From the NCBI GenBank assembly GCA_016873995.1, contig VGVR01000001.1, positions 1 to 64,000 on the forward strand: a DNA stretch of 64,000 nt, written 5' to 3'. Below, piece after piece: positions 18,244-27,374 of this stretch. This stretch comes from Gemmatimonadota bacterium (GTDB lineage Bacteria > Gemmatimonadota > Gemmatimonadetes > Longimicrobiales > Gaopeijiaceae). The notes under the pieces were generated by a model. The model saw nothing but the letters and a program-made list of their open reading frames with translations. It made no database searches and was not told where the DNA came from. The position numbers and the translations under genes were made by a program. The number at the start of each line of letters is the position of its first letter. Within the stretch, counting starts at the first letter, position 1.

Positions 18244-21200
18244 TCAGGCCGAGGCCGCCGCTCCGGCCGCCTCCAACGCGTCCTGCAGCTTCACGCCCAC
18301 GATTGTGCTCACCCCCGGCTCCTCCATCGTGACGCCATAGATCCAGTCGGCCGCCTCGATCGTGCGTGGGTTGTGCGTGATCACCACGAACTGCGACTGG
18401 TTCTTGAAGTCCTGCAGGAGCTTGATGAAGCGCCCGATGTTGTTCTCGTCGAGCGGTGCATCGACCTCGTCCATTACGCAGAACGGGCTCGGTTTCACCA
18501 GGTAGATGCCGAACAGCAGCGAGAGCGCGGTGAGCGCTCGCTCGCCCCCGGAGAGGAGATCGATGCGCTGGGTCTTCTTGCCACGCGGAGAAGCGTGGAT
18601 CTCGATGGGCGACTCGAGCGGATCCTCGGGCTCCTGCAGCCAGATGTCCGCCTCGCCGCCCTCGAAGAGCCGCAGGAACGTCTTGCGGAAGTTGGCGCGG
18701 ATCTCCTCGAAGGTCCCCACGAAGAGATCGATCGCGGTCTTGTTGATCTCCCGAATCGCCGAGCGCAGGTCGTCGCGGGCCTGCACCAGGTCCGCGCGCT
18801 GCTTCGACAGGAAGTCGAGCCGCGTCGACTCCTCGGCGTGCTCTTCGACGGCGAGCATGTTCACGGGTCCGAGCGCGTTGAGCGCGGCGACCAGCTCGTC
18901 GAGCTCGGCCTGGAGCGCCGCGGGCTCGCCATCAACCGGCGTGGCCTCCGCGAGCAGCGACTCCCACGGCCTTCCCCACTCGCCTTCGAGGCGCTCGCGG
19001 AGCCGCTCGATGCGTCCGCCGAGCTCCTGGCGCTCCAGCTCGAGCGAGTGGCGGCGGTCGGACGCGGCGCGCTCTTCGGTGCGCGCCTCGCGCACGCGCC
19101 GCTCGGCCGCGGCCAGGGCCGAGGCCACGGCCTGCAGCGCCTCGTCGCGCTCGCGCAGGACTTCTTCTGCTTGCGTGCGCTCGCCGAAGAGCCGCTCGGT
19201 GGCCGCGTCGCCTTCTGCGCGAACCTGGCGAGCACGGGCGAGCTCCTCACGGAGGCCCTTCTCTTCCAGGTCGAGGCCGGCCACGCGCTCCTCGGCACGC
19301 GCCCTCGCCGAAGTCACCCCCGTGAGCCGTTCGGTGAGGCGAGCGTGGTCACCGTCGAGCCGGGTCACCTCCACCGCGAGGCGCGCCTCCTGCGCGCGCG
19401 TCGACTCCCATTCCTCTTGCACGGTGTCGAGGTGCGCCCGCACCGACTGCCTCTCGCCGTCCAGCGCCGACTCTTGGGCGAGCAGCGCCGCGCGGAAGTC
19501 TCTCGACTCCTTCTCGCGCTCGAGCGCACGCGTGCGCGAGGCCTTGGCACCTTCCACCTGGCGGGCGAGATCGTCGCGCACCCGGTGCATGCGCCCGCGC
19601 AAGTCTGCCTGGGCGGCGAGCTCGCCGCTGACCTCGCGATGCTCGTCTTCGGCGCCCCGGCGCTCGAGACGCGCGGCCTCGAGGTTCCCTTCCGCCGCGC
19701 TGAGCGCGCGCTCGGCAGCGGCCAACTGCGCCGCAGCCTCCCGCCGCCTCGCCGCAGCCGCCTGGTGCGCCGCGGCGATCGAGCGCAGCTCCTCGCGCCG
19801 CTCGAGCACTCCGGACCCGCGCGCCGGATCGCCCACGCGCACGATGCCGCCGCTCTCGGTGACCGGCTTGCCGTGGCCCGAGGTGTCCGAGAGCTCGACG
19901 CCGTCCAGCAGCGCGCGCACCCACGCTCCGCCGTCGCCGACCGCACGTACGCGCGCGAGCAACCCACCCGAGGCGGACGCCGCCCGCGCCGGCACCCGGT
20001 CGAGCGGCAGGAGGACCAGGCCCCCGCCCCCCCTCCACTCCGACCCGAACCAGTGCAGGGTGCGCTCCACCGCCCCTCGGTCGCGCACGACCAGCGCGTC
20101 GGCGAGCGAGCCCAGATATGCCTCGGCCGCCTCCGTCACTCCTGCCGGTGCGTCGATGAAGTCGGAGAGCGTTCCGAGAACGCCCCCGTCTCCGCGTGCG
20201 AGCGCCGCTCGTACTACCGGCTCCAGACCCTCGCGCTCGCGCTCCAACCCTTCGAGTGCCGCCTTGCGAGCCGCGAGCGCCGCCTCCGCGTCCGCCGCAT
20301 CGCGCTCGGTAGCGCGCGCTGCCTCGAACTCGGATCGCGCCGCCTGGAGCTCCCGCACGCGGTCCTCGAAGCGAGCGCCCGCCAAGCCCAGTGCCTCGAC
20401 GAGCCCGTCGACGCGGCTGGAGAAGAGGTCGCCCTGCATGTCCAGCGCGGTGATCTCCGCTGCGGTGGAAGCGAGCTCCTCGCCGACGTGGGTGAGGCGC
20501 CGCTCGAGCTCCTCCGCCTGTGCCGCCGAAGCATCGGCGTCGCCCTCGAGCTGCGCACCCCGGCGGGCGAGCTCCCGGCCCCGCACCTCGACCGCGTCGA
20601 GCTGGTCGCGCGCTTCCTGCAGGCGCGTACGCACCTCGCGCACCTCCTCGGCGTGTGCCGCAGCCAGGCCGCGCACACGCCCCAGGTCGGCGGCGACGCC
20701 CTCGAGGGTCGAGCCCAGGTCGCGCTCCTCCCCGGTCAGCGACGAGACCAACTCGCGCGCGTCGCCCCGCTCGCGGTCGATTTGGGCGAGACGGCGCTCG
20801 GCGTACGCCGCCCGCTCGTCCGCGACGGCGAGGTCGCGCTCCCAGGTGACCAGCTGCTCACGAATCGTCTGCAGGGCACCGGCCGCGGCGGTGCGCGCCT
20901 TCTCGGCTTCGACTTCCTCGATGCGCAGAGTCTCGAACTGGGTCTCCGCCGTGCGGAGCTCGGCCACCATGCTCTCGGCGGATACCAGGTCGCCCTGGAG
21001 GTCCCGCTCCACGCCTTCCAGTCGCTCGCGCAGCGTCCGCAGCTGATGGCCCACCACCGCGACCTCGACGCTCAGGCGGCGGCTGCGGAACTCGGCATAC
21101 CGCTCGGCCTTCCCCTTCTGGCGAGCGAGCGAGCGGACCTTGGTCTGGACTTCCGCGATGACGTCCTCGAGTCGCTGCAGGTCCATCTCCGCTCGCTCGA

Positions 21201-21741
21201 GCCGGCGCGTGGCTGCCTTGCGGCGGTCCTTGTACTTGCCGATGCCGGCCGCTTCCTCGAAGAGGCCCCTGCGCTCCTCCGCGCGATCCGAGAGAATCGC
21301 GTCGATCATGCGGTTCTCGATGATCGCGTAGGCGTTCGCACCCAAGCCGGTATCCCGGCACATGTCGATCACGTCCCGCAGCCTGCACGGCGAGCGGTTG
21401 ATCGAGTACTCGCTGCCCCCGTCCCGGAATACCTGTCGGCCGAGCTCGACCTCTTCGAACGGAACAGGGAGCGCACCGTCGGCGTTGGTCACCGTGAGCG
21501 CCACCGAACCGCGATTCACCGGGCGGCGACCGACCGTGCCCTGGAAGATCGCCTCCTCCATTTTGCCACCGCGGATAGCCGAAGGGCGTTGCTCACCGAG
21601 CACCCAGCGGATCGCGTCGCCGATGTTCGACTTGCCGCAGCCGTTCGGCCCCACGATCGCAGTGATGCCGTCGTGGAACTCGATGGAGGTTGCGTCCGCG
21701 AACGACTTGAAGCCGTGGACCTTCAGGGTGCGCAGCTTCAT
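18244..21741 (-). CDS. smc: chromosome segregation protein SMC
   Basis: An 1165-residue SMC ATPase. Walker A GPNGCGKSN is at residues 31-39; two long coiled coils flank a hinge at about 510-650 (GVLGTLSDFIDAPAGVTEAAE to RALLDGVELSD); the C-terminal head has LLSGGERALTALSLLFG (signature) and CVMDEVDAPLDENN (Walker B and D-loop). Length and layout are normal. The kleisin genes scpA and scpB are not adjacent. A long open frame on the opposite strand is a compositional shadow. Confidence 0.97.
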   Translation of the reverse strand: MKLRTLKVHGFKSFADATSIEFHDGITAIVGPNGCGKSNIGDAIRWVLGEQRPSAIRGGKMEEAIFQGTVGRRPVNRGSVALTVTNADGALPVPFEEVELGRQVFRDGGSEYSINRSPCRLRDVIDMCRDTGLGANAYAIIENRMIDAILSDRAEERRGLFEEAAGIGKYKDRRKAATRRLERAEMDLQRLEDVIAEVQTKVRSLARQKGKAERYAEFRSRRLSVEVAVVGHQLRTLRERLEGVERDLQGDLVSAESMVAELRTAETQFETLRIEEVEAEKARTAAAGALQTIREQLVTWERDLAVADERAAYAERRLAQIDRERGDARELVSSLTGEERDLGSTLEGVAADLGRVRGLAAAHAEEVREVRTRLQEARDQLDAVEVRGRELARRGAQLEGDADASAAQAEELERRLTHVGEELASTAAEITALDMQGDLFSSRVDGLVEALGLAGARFEDRVRELQAARSEFEAARATERDAADAEAALAARKAALEGLEREREGLEPVVRAALARGDGGVLGTLSDFIDAPAGVTEAAEAYLGSLADALVVRDRGAVERTLHWFGSEWRGGGGLVLLPLDRVPARAASASGGLLARVRAVGDGGAWVRALLDGVELSDTSGHGKPVTESGGIVRVGDPARGSGVLERREELRSIAAAHQAAAARRREAAAQLAAAERALSAAEGNLEAARLERRGAEDEHREVSGELAAQADLRGRMHRVRDDLARQVEGAKASRTRALEREKESRDFRAALLAQESALDGERQSVRAHLDTVQEEWESTRAQEARLAVEVTRLDGDHARLTERLTGVTSARARAEERVAGLDLEEKGLREELARARQVRAEGDAATERLFGERTQAEEVLRERDEALQAVASALAAAERRVREARTEERAASDRRHSLELERQELGGRIERLRERLEGEWGRPWESLLAEATPVDGEPAALQAELDELVAALNALGPVNMLAVEEHAEESTRLDFLSKQRADLVQARDDLRSAIREINKTAIDLFVGTFEEIRANFRKTFLRLFEGGEADIWLQEPEDPLESPIEIHASPRGKKTQRIDLLSGGERALTALSLLFGIYLVKPSPFCVMDEVDAPLDENNIGRFIKLLQDFKNQSQFVVITHNPRTIEAADWIYGVTMEEPGVSTIVGVKLQDALEAAGAAASA

Positions 21742-21757
21742 CCGGCGGAGGGGGCTC

Positions 21758-22510
21758 CTAGAAAATCATGACGAAGAGGGCGACGAGCAGCACGATCGCC
21801 GCGATGGCCGCCAAAGCTAACGTGCGCACCCGACCGCGTCCCTCGGGCGAGGACGCGGTCCACTCAGCGGGGCGCGCTGCCTCCGTTGCGGCAGAAGCCG
21901 CCGGGGCCCGGGAGGCGCGTGACGGCACGTCCCGCGTGACTGCGCCGGGCCCCACAAGGGCGCGAACCCGGGCTTCCAGTCCGCGGATCGCCGACGGCGG
22001 GCGCTCGCTCCGGTCCGACAGGACGACGATGTCGGACGCCGAGCCCAGGAAGGCCGCGCAACCGCTATCTCCGTCGCGGACGAAGAGGAGCAGTTTCACC
22101 CCTGCTTCCTTGAAGCCCTCGAGTAGCGTCGCCCACCGGGGGCTCCCGGGAACGGTGTTCGCATTCGCGATCGCGGTCCCCGCAGTGATGAGAAAGAAGG
22201 AACCTCCGTCCACCGGCTTCGCCACACGTCGCACCGACGCTCCGAAGAGAGCCGCGTCGCTCAGACCTTCGGTGTTCTCGACCTGCGTGAGCGTATGCAG
22301 CGTCGGGTAGTGGAGCGCACCGTCGGCGAGGATCACCTTTTCACCCCCGGCGCTCCACTTGCGGGCGAGCTCCAGAGCCGCGGTGGCGCCCCATCCGGAG
22401 GCGACCGCCATCTCCGATGCAACCACCCCGACCACGCGCCCTGCCCCGCTTCCTTCGGGGATCGAGACCCCTCCATCCACGGGTTGCCAGTCGGGTAGCT
22501 GCGCCATCAA
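21758..22510 (-). CDS. tail-anchored protein resembling a P-loop ATPase without a P-loop
   Basis: A 250-residue protein that I cannot assign to a named family. Residues 25-130 look like a ParA/CpsD-type Rossmann fold: VVGVVASEMAVASGWGATAALELARKWSAGG at the place of the nucleotide loop, then EKVILADGALHYPTLHTL at the Walker A'/B position and SFFLITAG. The expected GKT/GKS is missing (SGWGATAA). A Pro/Ala/Arg-rich linker follows and residues 227-249 form one C-terminal membrane helix with almost no residues after it, so the protein is probably tail-anchored facing the cytoplasm. It precedes smc by 16 nt, suggesting co-expression. A BY-kinase-derived pseudoenzyme is one possibility. Confidence 0.65.
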   Translation of the reverse strand: MMAQLPDWQPVDGGVSIPEGSGAGRVVGVVASEMAVASGWGATAALELARKWSAGGEKVILADGALHYPTLHTLTQVENTEGLSDAALFGASVRRVAKPVDGGSFFLITAGTAIANANTVPGSPRWATLLEGFKEAGVKLLLFVRDGDSGCAAFLGSASDIVVLSDRSERPPSAIRGLEARVRALVGPGAVTRDVPSRASRAPAASAATEAARPAEWTASSPEGRGRVRTLALAAIAAIVLLVALFVMIF

Positions 22511-22638
22511 ATCGGGTGGCAGTGAGGTGTGGTAAGGGTGGCCGACGAGGGGACTCGCCGCGCGACGGGCCTGAAGTTAGACCGTCGCCGGGAGGGGCCG
22601 AAAGCCCCCGCTAGGAGCGCGAACGCGAGTCCAGAACG

Positions 22639-22956
22639 TCACTCTTGGGGCGCGTCCCACCGGGGTGCATCGCCCCAGAGGTTCTCGAGCTGGTAGAATA
22701 CGCGCGCCTGCGGGTGGAAGACGTGGACCACGAAGTCGATGAAGTCCAACAGCACCCAGCGCCCGCCCTGCAGACCCTCGACGTGGCTCGCCGACTCGTC
22801 GCTCTCTCGGAGGCCCTCGAGCACGCGTTCGGCGATCGCCCGCACGTGCACGTCGGACGTGCCACTCGCTACGACAAACCAGTCCGTCGCAGAGGAGATG
22901 CCACGTAGGTCGAGCACGAGGACTTCTCTCGCCTTACGATCCAAGGCGAGATCCAC
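22639..22956 (-). CDS. rsfS: ribosomal silencing factor RsfS
   Basis: A 105-residue protein of the RsfS/DUF143 family that binds bL14 and blocks subunit joining. Core motifs: KAREVLVLDLRGISSATDWFVVASGTSDVHVRAIAE is read across the family start, then DFIDFVVHVFHPQARVFYQLENLWGDAP. GTG 22956 is the only standard start in frame, but the homologous sequence continues upstream (LPASVRQAV), with only CTG codons available there, so the N-terminus may begin earlier at a non-standard codon. Confidence 0.88.
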   Translation of the reverse strand: MDLALDRKAREVLVLDLRGISSATDWFVVASGTSDVHVRAIAERVLEGLRESDESASHVEGLQGGRWVLLDFIDFVVHVFHPQARVFYQLENLWGDAPRWDAPQE

Positions 22957-23030
22957 CGCCTGCCGTACCGACGCAGGCAGGTGGGATCCGTCCGCGGAAG
23001 CTTCCGGCGTGGAAGCCTTGGGCAGTCGGC

Positions 23031-23486
23031 TCAGCTCTCGTAGCGCTCCACGTTGACTTCGATGTCGACGTGAACGTCCGCGTGCAGGTGCACGGGAACC
23101 GTGGCGGTGCCGAGAGCCTTGAGAGGCTCCTCGAGCATGACGATGCGCCTGTCGAGCTCGAAGTCGAGACCCCGTGTGTTCGCCTGGTCGGCGATGTCTG
23201 CGCGCGTGACGGACCCGAAGAGCTTGCCGTCCTCGCCCGCACGCATCTTGAACGCCAAAGACATGCCCTGGAGTTGCGACGCGCGCCTGCGCGCCTCGAG
23301 GAAGTCACGGCGAGAGCGCTCCTCGGCCTGGGCCTGCTCGGCCTCCAGCCGCGCCATGTTCGCCTCGCTCGCGACGTAGGCGAGTCCCTGCGGGACGAGG
23401 TAGTTGCGTCCGAAACCGTCCTTCACGGAGACCACCGCACCCGCCTCACCGAGGTTATGCACGGCCTTCTTCAGAATGACCTTCAT
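23031..23486 (-). CDS. rplI: 50S ribosomal protein bL9
   Basis: A 151-residue bL9 with the N-terminal domain (MKVILKKAVHNLGEAGAVVSV, NYLVPQGLA), the long connecting helix (ANMARLEAEQAQAEERSRRD) and the C-terminal RNA-binding domain (FGSVTRADIADQ). It is in the usual bS6-bS18-DUF2232-bL9 order. Confidence 0.97.
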   Translation of the reverse strand: MKVILKKAVHNLGEAGAVVSVKDGFGRNYLVPQGLAYVASEANMARLEAEQAQAEERSRRDFLEARRRASQLQGMSLAFKMRAGEDGKLFGSVTRADIADQANTRGLDFELDRRIVMLEEPLKALGTATVPVHLHADVHVDIEVNVERYES

Positions 23487-23506
23487 CTCTTCCTCCGAAC
23501 GTTAGG

Positions 23507-24463
23507 TCACGCGATCCGCTCGCGAACCCGCGAGCGGAGGTCGAGCCAGGTGTCCCCGACCCCGAGCAGCACGGCCATACCCAGGAGCACCGGAGCCGCG
23601 ACGATCAGTCCCACCAGGACCGTCATGTAGCCGAACAGGGACATCCCACCACTGAGAAACACGAAGACTGCGGCACCCCGCAGCATATACAGCGCCGCCA
23701 TGAACACGATGGCGTTGGAGCCGAGCCGCACGAGTGCATCGCCCCACTGCGCGAAGATCAGCAGCAGGCCTGCGATGAAGAGCCACACGAGGTGGTCGTT
23801 GAAGCGGAAGTCGCGAAGCGGCCCGAGACCCTGATCACCTTCCCCGAGCACGCGGGTGCGGATCCACCAAGCGACTCCGAGCGCCGCGACAGAAGCCACC
23901 CCGATCAGTGCGGGAAAGACCGACGCCTGCGTCTCGGCGAGCTGTTGCATGGCGGTCACCACCGCGTCCGAGGGCGGCTGCCCGCGGCCCAACGTCGTGA
24001 GCGTGGCCAGGGCCTGCTCACTCGATGCGCGCACCTCGCCCGAGATCGCAGCATCGAGGGCGCCCCACGCGTCGGAACGCAGCGCCAACAGCCCGGCACC
24101 GACGGCACCCGCCCCGGCCACCGCACCGAGTGCCCGCGAGGACAACCGCCATCCCGGCGCCGCCAGGGTGAGAGCCAGGAAGCTCCCGGCGACCAGTACC
24201 GCCCAGGCGCGCTCGGCGTACCAGACTCCGTCGTACGTCCCCGTCACCACCACCAACAGTGCAAACGCCGCTGCCACCGCGACACCCACACGGCGCAGGC
24301 CAGGCGCAGCGAACGACGGGAAGCCGCGAAGGCCGTGCGCTACCAGCATCGCGAGGAGCGGCACGGCAATGAGCACGCCTGCGTTGACGATCGATGTCGC
24401 CAACCCGATGCCGAGCAGCCCGGCGGCGCGCGGCCAGCCGCGGCCGGGTGGGGTCTCATCCAT
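23507..24463 (-). CDS. DUF2232 (YybS-like) membrane protein
   Basis: A 318-residue polytopic membrane protein with about seven to eight hydrophobic helices, e.g. AGVLIAVPLLAMLVAHGL, LIGVASVAALGVAWWI, LVWLFIAGLLLIFA and MTVLVGLIVAAPVLLGM. The FNDHLVWLFIAGLL region and location between rpsR and rplI match the DUF2232/YybS family of unknown function. ATG 24463 has a GAGGTG ribosome site 5 nt upstream; a GTG at 24481 is less likely. Confidence 0.8.
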   Translation of the reverse strand: MDETPPGRGWPRAAGLLGIGLATSIVNAGVLIAVPLLAMLVAHGLRGFPSFAAPGLRRVGVAVAAAFALLVVVTGTYDGVWYAERAWAVLVAGSFLALTLAAPGWRLSSRALGAVAGAGAVGAGLLALRSDAWGALDAAISGEVRASSEQALATLTTLGRGQPPSDAVVTAMQQLAETQASVFPALIGVASVAALGVAWWIRTRVLGEGDQGLGPLRDFRFNDHLVWLFIAGLLLIFAQWGDALVRLGSNAIVFMAALYMLRGAAVFVFLSGGMSLFGYMTVLVGLIVAAPVLLGMAVLLGVGDTWLDLRSRVRERIA

Positions 24464-24489
24464 CGCCGCACCTCGCTCCACCAGCGCTC

Positions 24490-25131
24490 CTACGCTTCGC
24501 GCCCGCCGGTATACGGCAGTAGCCCGAGGTAGCGCGCGCGCTTGACGGCACGTCCCAGTTGCCGCTGGAAGGCGGATGTGACCTTGGTGGTGCGCTTGGG
24601 CAGGATCTTGCCCTGTTCGGCCACGAAGCGGGAGAGCGTCGACACGTCCTTGTAGTTGAGCAGCGTGATCGCGGGACCATCCATCCGACGCCGACGGCCA
24701 CGCGCGCCCTGAAACTCGGGTGGCGCCTTGTCCGGATCGTCGTCCTCGTCGTCGCCCTCGTCCTCGTCGTCCCCTTCACCGTCGCGTTCGCGTGCTTGCA
24801 CGTGGGCAGGGACCTCCGCCACGATCGATTGCCCCTTCGTGGGCTCTCCCTCGTTGAGCACGAGCAGGTAACGGATGACCTCGCCGTCGAGTCGGAGGAG
24901 CCGCTCGAACTCGGGAAGGGCCTCCCCGGCCGCGCGGAATTGGGCCACAGCATAATACGCGCTGGTGCGCTTCTTGACGGGATACGCCAACTGGCGGGTG
25001 CCCCAGTGGTCGACTGCGACGACTTCGCCGCCCTGGGCGACCGCGAGTGCGTGGAACTTCTCGAGCTTGGACGTCACCGCGGCTTGGTCGAGCGCGGGGT
25101 CGAGAATGTAGACGACTTCGTAGAGCCGCAT
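24490..25131 (-). CDS. fused 30S ribosomal proteins bS6 and bS18
   Basis: One uninterrupted 213-codon frame encodes two ribosomal proteins. Residues 1-110 are bS6 (MRLYEVVYILDPALD; STRQLAYPVKK-like strand; IRYLLVLNE). Residues about 113-135 are a very acidic linker rich in Asp, Glu and Gly. Residues about 140-210 are bS18 (LNYKDVSTLSRFVAEQGKIL; RQLGRAVKRARYLGLLPYT). bS6 and bS18 bind each other and 16S rRNA as a heterodimer, so a fusion is structurally sensible. There is no stop codon or frameshift between them and no strong ribosome site in front of the only internal ATG (24684). ATG 25131 has GAGGGA upstream. The N-terminal cysteine region common in other bS18 proteins is missing. Confidence 0.92.
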   Translation of the reverse strand: MRLYEVVYILDPALDQAAVTSKLEKFHALAVAQGGEVVAVDHWGTRQLAYPVKKRTSAYYAVAQFRAAGEALPEFERLLRLDGEVIRYLLVLNEGEPTKGQSIVAEVPAHVQARERDGEGDDEDEGDDEDDDPDKAPPEFQGARGRRRRMDGPAITLLNYKDVSTLSRFVAEQGKILPKRTTKVTSAFQRQLGRAVKRARYLGLLPYTGGREA

Positions 25132-25423
25132 GTTCGGTGTTCCCTCGGTCCGTGGTTGCGTTACGGGCCCCGCAGGTCGGCCCTCCGATGCGGAGGAGGG
25201 GGTGCGGAGCGGGATCGATGTCTGTGCCACCCGCCCGGTGGGGCGGAGTTGCGGCCGGGAAGCTATACAAAGCCCCCTAGGGTGAAAAGCCGCCCGCGGG
25301 CATCCCCCCAGCGGGCAGCATTCGCAGGCCACAACGCCCATATTGCACGGGCAACCGAGGTGGCCGTGCGCGGGTCAGCGGCGCCACTTCCCCTCCCCGT
25401 CACCCGTTCCGAGCCTTGCACCG
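25132..25423. other. divergent intergenic region between the bS6-bS18 gene and the OPT transporter
   Basis: A 292-nt gap that must hold promoters for both directions. On the minus strand a weak pair TTTTCA (25288-25283) and TATAGC (25267-25262) with a short 15-nt spacer could serve the ribosomal operon. I see no RNA gene and no clear L6/S18 type leader structure. Confidence 0.35.
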
Positions 25424-27355
25424 ATGGTCGACCGAGAGCTCACCGTCCGGGGACTCCTCCTCGGGGCCGCCATCGCGGCGGTCTTCACGGCTGCCAACAT
25501 CTACCTGGGCCTGAGGGCCGGCATCACCATCGCGTCGTCCATTCCGGCGGCCGTCATCTCGATGGGGATCTTGCGGGCGTTCAACACCGGCACGATCCGC
25601 GAGAACAACATCGTCCAGACCGTGGCGTCGGCGGGTGGGACGCTGTCGGCCATCATCTTCGTCCTGCCGGGACTCGTCATGGTGGGATGGTGGCGGGACT
25701 TCCCATTCCTGCAGACGGTCCTCGTGTGTGCCCTCGGCGGAACCCTCGGAGTCCTCTTCTCCATTCCGCTGCGCCGCGCGCTGGTCGTGAATTCGTCGCT
25801 CCCCTACCCGGAAGGCGTGGCGGCCGCCGAGGTGTTGAAAGTCGGTGCCCGCGCAGACGAGGCACCCGCCAACGTCATGGAGCGGACACGCGGGCCCTTC
25901 GTCGTCCTCTATGGAGCGTGCGCGGCCGCGGTGATGCAGGTCGCGACCTACCTCGGCGCGGCGGCCCCGCTCTTCGAACGCTACTTCCGCGTCGGCTCGG
26001 GCGTGAGCGGGTTCAGCACGGCGTTCTCCCTCGCCCTGATCGGCGCCGGGCACCTGGTCGGCCTATCCGTCGGTATGGCGATGCTCGCCGGTGTGCTGAT
26101 CGCGTGGGCGGGCGTCATCCCGATCTACTCGGCGGGCCTCGCAGGGGACATCGCCGAGCTCGCCGGACAGGTCCGCGCCGACAAGGCGCGCTTCATCGGC
26201 GCGGGCGTGATCGGCATCGCTGCTATTTGGAGCCTCGTGACCCTGGTGAAGCCCGTCTACCAGGGGCTCGCCGCCACCATGCGCGCCGCGCGAAGTGCCG
26301 GGGCGGTCGGCTCCGACGATCGCGACATCTCGGTGGCGCACATCGCCTCGCTCAGCCTCGTCTGCCTGGTGGCGATCGGGTGGCTGCTGCATGACTTCGT
26401 AGCCAGCGGGCCGCTGGAGCGATTCGGGTGGCCGCTCGTCGTGGGTGGCGTGCTGTTCACCGTCGTGGTCGGCGCATTCATCGCGACGGTGGCCGGCTAC
26501 ATGGCGGGCCTGATCGGCGCGTCGAACAGCCCGGTGTCGGGCATCGGCATCCTCTCCATCGTGGCCGCCTCTCTCCTGCTCGCGCTGTTCATCCAGCCAC
26601 AGGTCGATGCCGGAGCGACGAACGCGCTCGTGGCGGTCGCGTTGTTCGCAGTCGCCATAGTGTTCTCGATCGCGACCATCTCGAACGACAACCTGCAGGA
26701 TCTGAAGACCGGCCAGCTCGTGGGGGCATCACCGTGGAAGCAGCAGGTCGCGCTCATCATCGGTGTGATCGCGGGGTCGCTGGTGACGCCCGTCACGCTC
26801 AACATGCTCAACGCGGCCTACGGATTCCCGGGTGACCCGAATCGTGCCGCCATCGCGGCGGAGCCGCTGGGCGCACCGCAGGCCACGCTCATCTCCACGC
26901 TCGCAAGGGGCGTCCTGAACTCCGACCTCGACTGGAGTCTGATCGGGTACGGGGTGCTCATCGGCATCGCCGTGATCGTCTTGGACCAGTTGCTGGGGGC
27001 GATGAAGGTGCTGCGCCTGCCTCCGATGGCGGTCGGGATCGGCATCTACCTGCCGATGGACGTGACCATGCCGGTGATCATCGGGGCGGTCCTGGGATGG
27101 CTCTACACGAGGTCGATCGCCCGGTCGGAGCAGTCCGCCATGCTCGAGCGCTTCGGCGTCTTGCTCGCGTCCGGGCTGATCGTGGGCGAAAGCCTGCTCG
27201 GCATCCTCTACGCGGGATCGATCGCGGCAACCGGAGAGGAGGCGCCGCTCGCGGTGCTGAGCGGTTTCGCCGCGGCCCCCGTGGTCGGCGCCGCGCTCTT
27301 CGCCGTCCTGGTCGCCACCAGCTATCGCTGGGTGAGCCGGCAGGCGTCGGTGTAG
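25424..27355 (+). CDS. OPT family oligopeptide transporter
   Basis: A 643-residue inner-membrane transporter of the oligopeptide transporter (OPT) superfamily, with about 15 hydrophobic helices. Typical opening: ELTVRGLLLGAAIAAVFTAANIYLGLRAGITIASSIPAAV. Other family segments are SLPYPEGVAAAEVLKVG, GLIGASNSPVSGIGI and NDNLQDLKTGQLVGASPWKQQ. Bacterial members take up small peptides or metal chelates; the substrate is not predictable. ATG 25424 begins the conserved region, so the upstream in-frame start at 25343 was not used. Confidence 0.9.
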   Translation: MVDRELTVRGLLLGAAIAAVFTAANIYLGLRAGITIASSIPAAVISMGILRAFNTGTIRENNIVQTVASAGGTLSAIIFVLPGLVMVGWWRDFPFLQTVLVCALGGTLGVLFSIPLRRALVVNSSLPYPEGVAAAEVLKVGARADEAPANVMERTRGPFVVLYGACAAAVMQVATYLGAAAPLFERYFRVGSGVSGFSTAFSLALIGAGHLVGLSVGMAMLAGVLIAWAGVIPIYSAGLAGDIAELAGQVRADKARFIGAGVIGIAAIWSLVTLVKPVYQGLAATMRAARSAGAVGSDDRDISVAHIASLSLVCLVAIGWLLHDFVASGPLERFGWPLVVGGVLFTVVVGAFIATVAGYMAGLIGASNSPVSGIGILSIVAASLLLALFIQPQVDAGATNALVAVALFAVAIVFSIATISNDNLQDLKTGQLVGASPWKQQVALIIGVIAGSLVTPVTLNMLNAAYGFPGDPNRAAIAAEPLGAPQATLISTLARGVLNSDLDWSLIGYGVLIGIAVIVLDQLLGAMKVLRLPPMAVGIGIYLPMDVTMPVIIGAVLGWLYTRSIARSEQSAMLERFGVLLASGLIVGESLLGILYAGSIAATGEEAPLAVLSGFAAAPVVGAALFAVLVATSYRWVSRQASV

Positions 27356-27374
27356 GCCCAGTCGCGGGTCGTCT

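Noticed and set aside
17893-21771. A 1292-codon open frame on the plus strand antisense to smc
   Set aside because: Arg/Leu/Ala/His-rich sequence with no domain; it mirrors the high-GC codon bias of smc, which has full-length homology.
24684-24700. Separate rpsR starting at the internal ATG
   Set aside because: No good ribosome site precedes it and no stop separates it from bS6; a fusion explains the sequence better.
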